Assembly: GCA_013214355.1 (NCBI GenBank) | Contig: JABSSL010000008.1 | Span: 1-64,000, forward strand | From: Saprospiraceae bacterium | Lineage (GTDB): Bacteria; Bacteroidota; Bacteroidia; Chitinophagales; Saprospiraceae | Length of the DNA: 64,000 nucleotides | Direction of reading: 5' to 3' | Part shown: positions 37,292-46,183 of the stretch, in pieces | Numbering within the stretch: the first letter of the stretch is position 1 | How the letters are laid out: each line of letters starts with the position of its first letter | Program-made: the position numbers and the translations under genes | Notes under the pieces: model-generated | Told to the model about the DNA's origin: nothing | The model's database searches: none | The model's input: the letters and a program-made list of their open reading frames with translations, nothing else

Positions 37292-38896
37292 ATGGCCAGA
37301 TATCTTCCGCCTTTCATTGTTGCTCTGATCCTATGCTTAGGACTCTCCTTACAGGGGCAAACCACATACAGTGTCATTCAATTTGGTGCTGAACAAGATA
37401 CTAGTTTCAATAGTGCCAACGCTATCCAGCAAGCCATTGATATGGCGCACTTAAATGGTGGGGGTAAAGTGTATTTCCCTCCTGGGGATTATATGTCTGG
37501 AACCCTAGTTTTAAAATCAAATGTTAGACTTCAGCTCGAAGCTGGGGCTACTTTGTATGCTAGCCTGAAAGAAAAAGACTACGAAAATGATTTCACGGTC
37601 TACAAGAAAGATGATAGTGGGAAAGCGGCTGGCGAAGGCACACCCGTACTGATTTATGCCAAAGGGGCCAAAAATATAGGTATCGAAGGGAAGGGCACTA
37701 TCCACGGGCGCGCCCGACGCACCTATGAAGACTTGAAACAAGTGGATGGTTTCATCGCAGATATTACCGAAAATGCTAAGCAAGCGGGTATTGAAATGAA
37801 GATGTATTATAAAGTAAAGCCGTATACCTGCATGGTCTTCCTGGAATCCTGCGAAGATATTCGCATCCAAGATATCTCGTTGATTGAATCCACCGATTGG
37901 ACCCTTCATTTCAAGTGGAGTAATCGGATTTACGTGGATGGCATTTATCTGGAATCCAGCCTGGACAAGGGGGTAAATGCAGATGGAATCGATATAGATG
38001 GCTGTCAAGATGTGGTCATTAGCAATTGTATCATCAGTACCGGCGATGATGCTATCGTCTTGAAATCGACGATTACAGACGGACGGTATGAATCCTGCGA
38101 AAACATTACCGTAAACAATTGTACGCTAGTATCCACCTCCACTGCCCTAAAATTAGGCACCGAAAGCCATGGCGATTTTCGACACATCACCTTCAACAAC
38201 TGCACCATTCGCAATACCAATCGAGGACTAAGTGTGGTAATTAGAGATGGAGCCACCGTTGACCACTTGCTTTTCTCTAATATCACACTAGAAACCGACA
38301 GGAAACACTTTAACTGGTGGGGGAATGGTGACCCCATTTGGTTAGTAGTAAAGAAAAGGTATCCTGATTCTAGAGTCGGAGAAATCAAAAATGTGACTTT
38401 CCAGAACATCACAGGAATCGGGCAAGGAACCAGCAAAATTGAAGGCTTTCCTGACATGAAGCGGATTTCAAACATTCGGCTAGACAATGTGCACCTTAGC
38501 CTACAAGCCGAAGACAAACCCGATAAAAGAGCTAGGCAGATTTTCGAAATCAGCGATGCGGAAGACATCTCGATCCGTAATGCTTCCCTACACTGGGATG
38601 CATCGAATGGCACTGAGCCAAAATGGTCAAATAGTATTTCGTTGATCAATACCAGCGGCGTCCAGCTCAAAAACCTGGGACTGAATACCAACCCCAGGCA
38701 AGATTTCCCGCTAATTTCAGTATCCAAAACGTCAGATATCTTAATTCAAGGCGTTGAATCCAGCACCGAGGCAGGGTTATTACTTGAAGTACAGGATTCA
38801 GCGTCCAAGCATATTATTCTATCTGCTAATAACCTATATGGGAAGATCCAAAAAGCTTTCCGGGCTCCGGAAAAGGCCGTAGTGCAGATCAAATAG
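37292..38896 (+). CDS. secreted GH28-family pectinase-like enzyme (copy A)
   Basis: 534 aa, Sec signal about 1-22 (SLQGQ). Right-handed parallel beta-helix with a pectate-lyase-like N-terminal segment (INxGAxxD-type). The three GH28 aspartates are present: D231 (NADGID) and D252-D253 (TGDDA). The usual GHG histidine motif is replaced by TESHGD. GH28 enzymes hydrolyse alpha-1,4-galacturonic acid or related uronic linkages; the exact substrate in sulfated marine glycans is not known. A 167-bp gap separates it from the upstream GH42, so a new promoter may lie there. It is the most divergent of the plus-strand GH28 genes. Confidence 0.88.
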   Translation: MARYLPPFIVALILCLGLSLQGQTTYSVIQFGAEQDTSFNSANAIQQAIDMAHLNGGGKVYFPPGDYMSGTLVLKSNVRLQLEAGATLYASLKEKDYENDFTVYKKDDSGKAAGEGTPVLIYAKGAKNIGIEGKGTIHGRARRTYEDLKQVDGFIADITENAKQAGIEMKMYYKVKPYTCMVFLESCEDIRIQDISLIESTDWTLHFKWSNRIYVDGIYLESSLDKGVNADGIDIDGCQDVVISNCIISTGDDAIVLKSTITDGRYESCENITVNNCTLVSTSTALKLGTESHGDFRHITFNNCTIRNTNRGLSVVIRDGATVDHLLFSNITLETDRKHFNWWGNGDPIWLVVKKRYPDSRVGEIKNVTFQNITGIGQGTSKIEGFPDMKRISNIRLDNVHLSLQAEDKPDKRARQIFEISDAEDISIRNASLHWDASNGTEPKWSNSISLINTSGVQLKNLGLNTNPRQDFPLISVSKTSDILIQGVESSTEAGLLLEVQDSASKHIILSANNLYGKIQKAFRAPEKAVVQIK

Positions 38897-38902
38897 TCTA
38901 AC

Positions 38903-40306
38903 ATGAGCGTGCAAGTCATTGGATGGATGGGGGCATTTATGTGTTTGCTTACTGCCTGTAAGCTAGAGCGGGAAAAAGCTAGCGCTATCCAAGCACCAAA
39001 CGTGCTATTGATTTATGTAGATGATCTCAATAACAGATTGGGTTATTATGGGGATACCATTGCGATCACACCCCATATCGATAAGCTCGCTGATAATGGC
39101 GTCGCTTTCCTCAATTCCTACAGCCAGCAACCCCTTTGTAATCCATCCAGATCATCGATGCTTTCTGGCATGCGCCCCTCCTCTTTAGGTATCAATTCTT
39201 TAGGCCAAAACCTTAGAGCGTCTTTCCCGGATATCGTGACGCTTCCACAAGCGTTTCGCGAGGCGGGGTACTTCACTGCGAGAGCAGGGAAAGTGTTCCA
39301 CCAAGGCGTACCGGATGCCATCGCCTGGCAAAGTGCCGGAGCTGACGACCCCAAGGCTTGGGATAAAGCCATAGATGTACCGGGCTTTGAATTGAATAGC
39401 AATGGACACTACTACAATGCTACACCTTGGCGTAAACATCCTTCGGGGGCTGGAGGAGCAGTAGCCTGGCTATGGGCAGAAAAAAGCGATGATCGCCAAC
39501 ATGATTATAATGTGGCTACAACTATAATTGAGTTGATGAAGGAAGAACGAACAGCACCCTTCTTCTTGGCTGCGGGTTTCATCCGACCGCATGTCCCACT
39601 AGTTGCACCAAAGCGGTTTTTTGAGCTGTATGATGAGATAGAGATACCCCTTCCGCCAAGCGTACCGGATGATCGACTCGATATGCCTGCCGAAGCCTAC
39701 CATTCTTGGGCGGCGAATTTTGATATTTCTGAAGAGGATACACGCGAGGCTATCAGAGCCTACTATGCCTGCATTTCCTTTGTAGATGAGCAAGTGGGAA
39801 GATTACTCAATGCACTTGAAGAAAAAGGCTTGGCTGATGATACCATCGTCGTATTTGTCAGCGATCATGGGTATCAACTGGGTGCTCATGGACTCTGGTT
39901 TAAAAACTACCTCTTTCATGAATCTGTCGTTGCCCCACTAATCATCAAGGTACCTCATGGAATGCCAAGTAGAAAGGAAAAGCGGGTAGTCGAATTACTA
40001 GATGTCTATCCCACCCTAATGAGTCTTGCTGGCATAAAACCACCGAGTCATCTCGAAGGCCAAAGCTTACTACCTCTAATGAGAGGGGAGCCAATGGATT
40101 GGAAAGACTTTGCTCTAATAGAATCCAAAAGAGGAGGAAAGGCCATTTATACGCAAGCCTGGTCCTTTATGGATTGGGGAGGCGAGGATTATGAGCTATA
40201 TGATTTACAAAATGATCCATTTCAGTTCCACAATGTGGCTGCTCAAAAGCAACAAATTGTGAGTCAGTTAAAAGAATTATTGAATCAAGTACAGCATGAA
40301 AAATAA
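38903..40306 (+). CDS. sulfatase lipoprotein (iduronate-2-sulfatase-like, CNPSR)
   Basis: 467 aa. Lipobox C19 (LLTAC). Metal pair DD (40-41) in IYVDDLN, and formylglycine motif C79-N-P-S-R. The RPHVPLVAP stretch and the late SDHGYQLGAH(G)LW are characteristic of the iduronate-2-sulfatase-like subgroup (SulfAtlas S1_7 type). The subgroup desulfates uronate or other sugar 2-O-sulfates, though marine members vary. Its stop overlaps the following GH28 start by 11 bases, so desulfation and backbone cleavage are likely coupled. Confidence 0.92.
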   Translation: MSVQVIGWMGAFMCLLTACKLEREKASAIQAPNVLLIYVDDLNNRLGYYGDTIAITPHIDKLADNGVAFLNSYSQQPLCNPSRSSMLSGMRPSSLGINSLGQNLRASFPDIVTLPQAFREAGYFTARAGKVFHQGVPDAIAWQSAGADDPKAWDKAIDVPGFELNSNGHYYNATPWRKHPSGAGGAVAWLWAEKSDDRQHDYNVATTIIELMKEERTAPFFLAAGFIRPHVPLVAPKRFFELYDEIEIPLPPSVPDDRLDMPAEAYHSWAANFDISEEDTREAIRAYYACISFVDEQVGRLLNALEEKGLADDTIVVFVSDHGYQLGAHGLWFKNYLFHESVVAPLIIKVPHGMPSRKEKRVVELLDVYPTLMSLAGIKPPSHLEGQSLLPLMRGEPMDWKDFALIESKRGGKAIYTQAWSFMDWGGEDYELYDLQNDPFQFHNVAAQKQQIVSQLKELLNQVQHEK

Positions 40307-41840
40307 GTATAGCTTTCGCTTAATCTTTTTTGCGGTTTGGCCCTTGCTCCTGGTCAGCTGCAAAACGAATTCAGTAAGTACGGAATTTTTGATCACAGAA
40401 TTCGGAGCCATCGCTGATGGAGAAACCCTGAATACTAGCGCTATCCAAGATGCTATCGATGCGGCGGAGCAAGCCGGAGGTGGCGAAGTAATAATTCCAC
40501 CCGGAGTGTTCCTATCGGGAACGATCTTTCTTAAAAGTCACGTCACGCTTGATGTACAAGCAGGAGCGACCTTGCTGGGTTCGCCCAATATTGCTGATTA
40601 TACCAAGCTTTCTTGGGGACATAACAAAGACCGGCAGCCCTGGCATTTAATCGTTGCTAAAGAGCAAGAAAATGTGGCCATTATCGGGTCCGGATTAATT
40701 GACGGAAATGGAGAGGCCTTTTGGTCGGATGAGGCGGAAAAAGATGAGGAAGGTAACTTTGTCGTACCCAGGTGGATACTCGCCAAAAAGGAAAAGGTCA
40801 GTCCTCTTATTCAGTTTGAAAGCTGCGAAAATGTTCGCATGAAAGATGTCTCGGTTAAAACCGGCGGGGGTTGGAATGTTCACCTATTCAATTCTAAAAA
40901 CGTCAAGATTTCCGGTTTGGATATTGTCAACAACCTCTATAGTCCAAACTCTGATGGCATTGATATCAATGGATCCCAAGATGTGATCATTTCCGATTGC
41001 TACATACGTACCTGCGATGATGCGATCTGTTTAAAGACCAGCCCACTGGCCATGGAAACGAAGCGAGTAACCGTCACTAACTGTGTGATGGAAACGCTTT
41101 GCGTAGGACTAAAAATGGGAGCCTCTGAGTCTTTTCATGACATGTCTGATATCACCATGTCTAATTGTGTAGTTTTTGGTTCTTCCCGAGCAATCGGCAT
41201 GTATACCTTTAATGGAGCCGTCTACGAAAACATCAACATCTCCAATATCGTTGCCAATACCAATGCGGCGATGGTCCTGAACCGGCCGATTCACATCCAA
41301 GTAGAAAGTTGGAGCGATACGATCCGGGCTGGAGGAGTGCGCAATATGACCATCAGTGGTTTTACTGCGGAAACCGATGGTCGGATTTTACTGTCGGCAG
41401 CAGATGATGGTTTTATCGAAAACCTCACCTTAAGAGACTTCACCCTGGACTACGCCTGGATTGAGGATCCCACTCCGATCGCCGCCGAGGCTAGAAGCAG
41501 TCAATTCCCTTCCAAAGAAAAACATCCCGATTTACTAGCTGCCCCCGCTGCCATCGTTGCAGAGAATTTAACCAATCTAAGATTGGAGAATTTCCAGGTT
41601 TTTTGGCCGGAGACAGAGCAGGTGCCGGAAGAGTGGCAATATCCGGAGCGAATTGAAAACGGGAGCATGACAGTTCATCGATACGATTACAATAAGGCCA
41701 AACAAATCGAACTGGGGGTATTATGGGGTAAAGGCCTTACAGGAGGATACATCAATAATTTTGGACAGCGTAGCTCTGATCTTTCAGTGGCAAAATATCA
41801 GCTACAGAATAGCTCCATCGCTGTTTTGGATAAGAAATGA
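40296..41840 (+). CDS. GH28-family lipoprotein (copy B)
   Basis: 514 aa. Lipobox C22 (LLVSC), so anchored in a membrane. Beta-helix with D220 and D223 (SDGID) and D241-D242 (TCDDA). The region 109-140 (HNKDRQPWHLIVAK, then IDGNGE) is shared with copies C and E, marking one subclade. In place of the canonical GHG it has ASESFHD. Predicted exo-acting uronidase-like hydrolase on desulfated chains. Overlaps the upstream sulfatase gene by 11 bases. Confidence 0.9.
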   Translation: MKNKYSFRLIFFAVWPLLLVSCKTNSVSTEFLITEFGAIADGETLNTSAIQDAIDAAEQAGGGEVIIPPGVFLSGTIFLKSHVTLDVQAGATLLGSPNIADYTKLSWGHNKDRQPWHLIVAKEQENVAIIGSGLIDGNGEAFWSDEAEKDEEGNFVVPRWILAKKEKVSPLIQFESCENVRMKDVSVKTGGGWNVHLFNSKNVKISGLDIVNNLYSPNSDGIDINGSQDVIISDCYIRTCDDAICLKTSPLAMETKRVTVTNCVMETLCVGLKMGASESFHDMSDITMSNCVVFGSSRAIGMYTFNGAVYENINISNIVANTNAAMVLNRPIHIQVESWSDTIRAGGVRNMTISGFTAETDGRILLSAADDGFIENLTLRDFTLDYAWIEDPTPIAAEARSSQFPSKEKHPDLLAAPAAIVAENLTNLRLENFQVFWPETEQVPEEWQYPERIENGSMTVHRYDYNKAKQIELGVLWGKGLTGGYINNFGQRSSDLSVAKYQLQNSSIAVLDKK

Positions 41841-41891
41841 ACCTTGTTCGACAAAGCGCTTAGGCTGTTAAAATGAGATTTATAAGCGCCC

Positions 41892-41926
41892 ACTGACGAT
41901 AACTGTCAGTACACGATAACTTTCAG
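41892..41926. promoter_or_regulatory. tandem 14-bp repeats and small hairpin before a new gene block
   Basis: ACGATAACTGTCAG (41896-41909) is followed three bases later by ACGATAACTTTCAG (41913-41926), 13 of 14 identical with a 17-base period. The first copy also forms a hairpin (ACTGAC 41892-41897 with GTCAGT 41905-41910). It lies 66 bases upstream of the next start codon, in a 151-bp gap. It could be an operator or an mRNA processing element; unknown. Confidence 0.4.
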
Positions 41927-41991
41927 GGAAGCGTGGAATTTCATTTTTGGATGTCTCAAAACACGAGTACTATCGAAGAACCGAAATGATT

Positions 41992-43056
41992 ATGAAAAAA
42001 GCAATACTCAGTCTATCCATGGCTCTAATGGCCCTAGCGATGACCATTAGCAGCTGTGAATCAGAACCGCCATCGCAGCCAAATTCTGACAAATTATTAG
42101 GGGCTTATTACTTCGGAGGAGGCTATTTCACGCTGGTACCCAATAATGTCAGAGCCGATCTCGATGGCATGAAGGCATTAGGTACGGACATCATCTGTAT
42201 TGGAATCACAGAAAATGATATCAAATACAATGAAGCGAATATCAAATTTATTGTAGGAGAAGCGCACCAAAGAGGTATGCAGGTGTATGCCGTCCCTTCT
42301 AGAATGGCGGGCATTACTGCCGGTCAACCTATTGAGCCGCCCCTCTTTGGCTATCATCACCCGCACACGGTAACCATCCGGAAAGATGGATCGCCCATCA
42401 TTCGCAAATCTCATGGCATCTTAAGTAGCTTTTATCACCCCGAGGTAAAGCAATACTTCTTGGACATGACGACGAAGATGGTGAGCGAGTTTGATCTGGA
42501 CGGTATCATCTGGGATGAACCCAAATCTACCTATATCGGCTGGCAAGATTTCTCTTCTTTAGCCTTGCAAAACAACCCAGATTCCAGCTACGTCAAATAC
42601 ATACAGGACTTTGCACAATTCTTTTCTGAGATCAATCTGGAGCTCAAAAAACAGAAGCCTGAATTAACGATCGTACACTTTGATGAAGCTTGCAGAAATG
42701 ATACTGTCATTGTTGAATCAGCCAAGATTCAGGGACTTGATTTTTACGGAGCCGATGGTCACCCCTACCCCACCGAGCTTTCCCACCATACCGGAAACCG
42801 AGCCACCAAAGTACTGCCCGTTTATGGCGAAAAATACCTGAAGGAAGCAAGGAAGAACAATCTAAAAACCATGATGCTGGTCGAAAACCACTATCTCACC
42901 GGAGAGCAGCTGGATCATACGGAGAAGTATCTGCCAGAGATCATCCAATACGATGTGGACCTGTTGCTGTATTACTACTATGGCTTCTACAAGGAGGATA
43001 CGGAACGAAACATGGATATTATCAAGAAGAACATCAGCGCATTCAAAAAGTTATGA
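41992..43056 (+). CDS. uncharacterised TIM-barrel-like lipoprotein, candidate glycoside hydrolase
   Basis: 354 aa from the ATG at 41992 (MKKAILS). An ATG at 41947 adds 15 unlikely residues. Lipobox ISSC, then AYYFGGG. The fold reads as a (beta/alpha)8 barrel: strands IICIGI, MQVYAVPS and DGIIWDEP. Acidic residues at strand ends (D and E of IIWDEP, and the FDEAC and ADGHPYP segments) could be catalytic. I do not recognise a named family with certainty. The 4-base ATGA overlap with the next gene, which also looks like an extracellular TIM barrel, argues that the two products work together on the same glycan. Confidence 0.6.
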   Translation: MKKAILSLSMALMALAMTISSCESEPPSQPNSDKLLGAYYFGGGYFTLVPNNVRADLDGMKALGTDIICIGITENDIKYNEANIKFIVGEAHQRGMQVYAVPSRMAGITAGQPIEPPLFGYHHPHTVTIRKDGSPIIRKSHGILSSFYHPEVKQYFLDMTTKMVSEFDLDGIIWDEPKSTYIGWQDFSSLALQNNPDSSYVKYIQDFAQFFSEINLELKKQKPELTIVHFDEACRNDTVIVESAKIQGLDFYGADGHPYPTELSHHTGNRATKVLPVYGEKYLKEARKNNLKTMMLVENHYLTGEQLDHTEKYLPEIIQYDVDLLLYYYYGFYKEDTERNMDIIKKNISAFKKL

Positions 43057-44636
43057 GCAATAAACAAGTCTTCTTTCTATTCGCCTTTTTCATTTCATTT
43101 AGTGCTTGGGCTCAAAACACAAGCTTGCGCGCCTGGCAGTTTCATGCACTAGATACCGCCTACATGAAGAAGGCCCTACAAGTAGCTCCTGATTACAATA
43201 TCAATACGATTGTGATGTCTCATGGTGCACTTAATAGTGCCATGGAACTGTATGAGGAAGAGTTCCATCCTAAAACGTTGAGTGATCAGGGAAAGCAGCT
43301 AAAGAAGGTAGCACAATTGGCTAGAGAGCGTGGTATAGAAACATGGATCTGGGTCCATGAATTGGAAGATATTCCCGATACCTTCAAAATAGCAAACAAG
43401 GTAAACCTTGACCACGAGGGTCTATGGGGCTATCTAGCCAAACGTTATGAAAAGATATTTCAGGATTACCCTGAGTTTGCTGGGCTACAGATCACCTTTC
43501 ATGAGACGGAATATAAGATTTTTGACAATGACCAGGTGGTTTCAAAAATGAGCATGCCGGATCGTTTTGAGCAATTGATAAAGACGCTAAACGATGTCTG
43601 CCTGAAGTTCAAGAAGAAGCTAGTTATCCGGACTTTTCTGTATGAATCAGCAGAATATGAATGGGTAAAAGAAGGTCTATTGAAATCTGACAACTCTATT
43701 TATGTGCAGATCAAATGCGTCCCGAACGACTGGCAGCCCTTCTTTACGCACAACACCATGATCGGTGCTTTTCCCAATAAGAAACAGATCATCGAATACG
43801 ATGCTTCAGCAGAGTACATGGGGCGAAACTTTATTGTCTGGGCAGCCCCTCATTATTTTCAATATCGATGGAAGCATGCGGTACAATTTCCACAAGTGGT
43901 GGGCTATAACGTCAGACTAGATCACTCCGGCTACGATGCCCTCTTCACCCCCAATGAAATCAATATCTATGCCCTTTCAAAACTGATGGATGATCCAGCG
44001 TATGATATGGAGCAACTCTGGCGGGAATGGGCCAGCAAGAAATATGGAGAGGAAGCTTCAGCGGCGGCTATGGAAATCCTCCGCCCCACCTTCGATATGG
44101 TCAATAAACTCTATTTCCCGCAAGGGGTGTGGTTTGGCAATCATTCAAAACTCACTCATTACGAATATGCGGAGAATCGCATTCCTTACATCGCTCAATG
44201 GGATAAGTCTTGGCAACCCTTGGTCGATGAGCTGATGAACCCGACGAAGGAAACGCTGCTACGCCTAGTTGCCGAGAAGGACGAAGCACTGGTATTGGTA
44301 CAGAAAGCATTGTGGAAATTACAGGAATCCAAACCGCTCTTTAAGGAAAGTGATTTTGAAGACCTGAATGAGCGCCTCCTTTTTCAACTTCACTTGACCA
44401 TGCTCTATAAATCCAATGTAAAGCTGTATTGGGGCGTAAAATTGGCTAAGGATGATCCGTTTTACATTGATTATGTCAAGAATGAGTTAAAAGTGATCAG
44501 GGCTTATGGAGAGGGGATACCGCCACATATCAAAAACAAGAAGCATAATTGGCTTTTAGATCCCCTTGTCGTTGAAAAAGTGGCGAAAAGTATAGAGAAG
44601 CAGTTAGCCAGCATTGAAGGTGATAAGGCTAAGTAG
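43053..44636 (+). CDS. uncharacterised secreted glycosidase-like protein (alpha-glucuronidase-like architecture)
   Basis: 527 aa, Sec signal about 1-21 (FSAWAQ). N-terminal barrel strands: INTIVMSHG, ETWIWVHE (E-rich), GLQITFHETEY and LVIRTFLYES. A helical C-terminal part includes WREWASKKYGEEAS, a segment that recalls GH67/GH115-like alpha-glucuronidases. The rest does not match either family clearly. Acid candidates are in HETEY and the LYESAEYEW strand. It overlaps the upstream lipoprotein gene by 4 bases. Candidate uronidase or accessory enzyme for uronate-containing sulfated chains. Confidence 0.6.
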   Translation: MSNKQVFFLFAFFISFSAWAQNTSLRAWQFHALDTAYMKKALQVAPDYNINTIVMSHGALNSAMELYEEEFHPKTLSDQGKQLKKVAQLARERGIETWIWVHELEDIPDTFKIANKVNLDHEGLWGYLAKRYEKIFQDYPEFAGLQITFHETEYKIFDNDQVVSKMSMPDRFEQLIKTLNDVCLKFKKKLVIRTFLYESAEYEWVKEGLLKSDNSIYVQIKCVPNDWQPFFTHNTMIGAFPNKKQIIEYDASAEYMGRNFIVWAAPHYFQYRWKHAVQFPQVVGYNVRLDHSGYDALFTPNEINIYALSKLMDDPAYDMEQLWREWASKKYGEEASAAAMEILRPTFDMVNKLYFPQGVWFGNHSKLTHYEYAENRIPYIAQWDKSWQPLVDELMNPTKETLLRLVAEKDEALVLVQKALWKLQESKPLFKESDFEDLNERLLFQLHLTMLYKSNVKLYWGVKLAKDDPFYIDYVKNELKVIRAYGEGIPPHIKNKKHNWLLDPLVVEKVAKSIEKQLASIEGDKAK

Positions 44637-44661
44637 GTGTAGTTTGTAACACAGGTATATA

Positions 44662-46131
44662 ATGGATGTAGGTAATCATATCAAGCTAATTAAGTGGTGT
44701 GTAATGCTCAGTGTTGCATGCTTAGGGTCTTGCGGCGAGGCGCCAACCGATAATGCTATCGACAAGCCTAATATCATCTTCATTTTAGCCGATGATTTGG
44801 GTTGGAGAGACGTTGGTTTTAATGGGAGTCAATTTTATGAAACCCCTAATCTCGATCGCCTGGCACAGGAGGGGATACAGTTCACCAATGCTTATGCCAA
44901 TGCTGCCAATTGCGCCCCTACTCGGGCTAGTATTATGTCTGGGCAATACACTTTTAGGCACAAAGTATATTCGGTCAATGGTTCTGATCGTGGCGACAAG
45001 AGGGCCCAAGAATTGATTCCGCTATTCGGTATAGATTCCTTGCAACCACAAATCATTACCTTCCCTGAATTATTGCAAGAAGCGGGTTACTACACGGCTC
45101 ATTTTGGCAAGTGGCACCTGGGCGAGGGTTCTATTTCTGGACCTACTGCACATGGTTTTCACCAAAATATCGGAGGATGGAAACGCGGTTCGCCCAGGTC
45201 TTACTTTAGTCCTTATTATAACCCTACGCTAGAAGATGGCCCCAATGGTGAGCAACTTACCGATAGGCTAACCGATGAGGTCATCGCATTTCTGAAGCAA
45301 TCCAAGGATAGTCAAAAGCCTTTCTATGTCAATTTTTGGACCTATGGGGTCCATGCGCCTATTCAAACTACCCAGGCGCTAAAGGAAAAGTATCAAGCCA
45401 AAGAAGTTGTTGATGAACAAAATAACCCCATCTATGCCGGAATGGTGGAGACTTTAGATAGAAATATCGGGCGTTTGGTGGCAACACTGGAATCCACCGG
45501 TTTAATGGAGAATACCATTCTAGTTTTTTTCTCAGATAACGGAGGTTCGTGGAGAGGTACCTCCAACAAACCATTAAAAGGGGCCAAAGGAACGCTGTAT
45601 GAAGGCGGTATTCGTGAACCAGCCTTCATCTATGCTCCAGGAATTTTCGAAGGTAGCCAGCAGATAGATGCCCCGATCATTTCGAGTGATTTTTATCCAA
45701 CCTTTTTAGACTGGGCAGGAATAGACCTTCCTAAAGAACAAGCCCTCGATGGTGTTTCCTTGACCCCGCTTCTGAACGGAGGAGGAATCGCAGAACGGGC
45801 TCTTTTTTGGTACGCGCCTGTGTACCTACCCGGAGGAAGTACAGCTAAGGGTGCATATGCTTTTCGCTCCATTCCCTCTTCTGCTCTGCGAGTTGGTCAT
45901 TATAAGTTAATGCGGTTTTATGCGGAGGAGTTTGATGAGCTGTACAATCTGGATTCCGATCGGGAAGAGCAGATAAACCTCAGAGATATAGAGCCAAGAA
46001 TGTATGCCAGGCTTCAGAAAATATTGGATGGCTTCCATCAAGAGCATAAAGTACCTATTCCATCAAAAAGGAACCCTCAATACAATCAAGAACACACGGT
46101 AGCTACCTATCAAAACTTGAGAGTGAAATAA
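44662..46131 (+). CDS. sulfatase lipoprotein (CAPTR)
   Basis: 489 aa. Lipobox C24 (CLGSC). DD (44-45) in LADDLGWRD, and formylglycine motif C84-A-P-T-R with Thr in place of the usual Ser, an accepted variant of CxPxR. KWHLGEG and FSDNGG are present. It resembles the S1 arylsulfatase types that release sulfate from galactose, N-acetylhexosamine or fucose; target unknown. The N-terminal cysteine-rich leader also contains C20, so lipidation at C24 is the best-fitting call. A hairpin follows its stop. Confidence 0.92.
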   Translation: MDVGNHIKLIKWCVMLSVACLGSCGEAPTDNAIDKPNIIFILADDLGWRDVGFNGSQFYETPNLDRLAQEGIQFTNAYANAANCAPTRASIMSGQYTFRHKVYSVNGSDRGDKRAQELIPLFGIDSLQPQIITFPELLQEAGYYTAHFGKWHLGEGSISGPTAHGFHQNIGGWKRGSPRSYFSPYYNPTLEDGPNGEQLTDRLTDEVIAFLKQSKDSQKPFYVNFWTYGVHAPIQTTQALKEKYQAKEVVDEQNNPIYAGMVETLDRNIGRLVATLESTGLMENTILVFFSDNGGSWRGTSNKPLKGAKGTLYEGGIREPAFIYAPGIFEGSQQIDAPIISSDFYPTFLDWAGIDLPKEQALDGVSLTPLLNGGGIAERALFWYAPVYLPGGSTAKGAYAFRSIPSSALRVGHYKLMRFYAEEFDELYNLDSDREEQINLRDIEPRMYARLQKILDGFHQEHKVPIPSKRNPQYNQEHTVATYQNLRVK

Positions 46132-46141
46132 AAAAGAGACC

Positions 46142-46169
46142 TTCCCTGACAATTATTGTGGTCGGGGAA
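46142..46169 (+). promoter_or_regulatory. intra-operon hairpin between two sulfatase genes
   Basis: TTCCCTGAC (46142-46150) pairs with GTCGGGGAA (46161-46169) through nine positions including one G-U, around a 10-base loop. It begins 11 bases after the stop of the upstream sulfatase. There is no T run, so it may be an attenuator or mRNA-stabilising element rather than a terminator. Confidence 0.45.
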
Positions 46170-46183
46170 CCAAAAACGATAAT

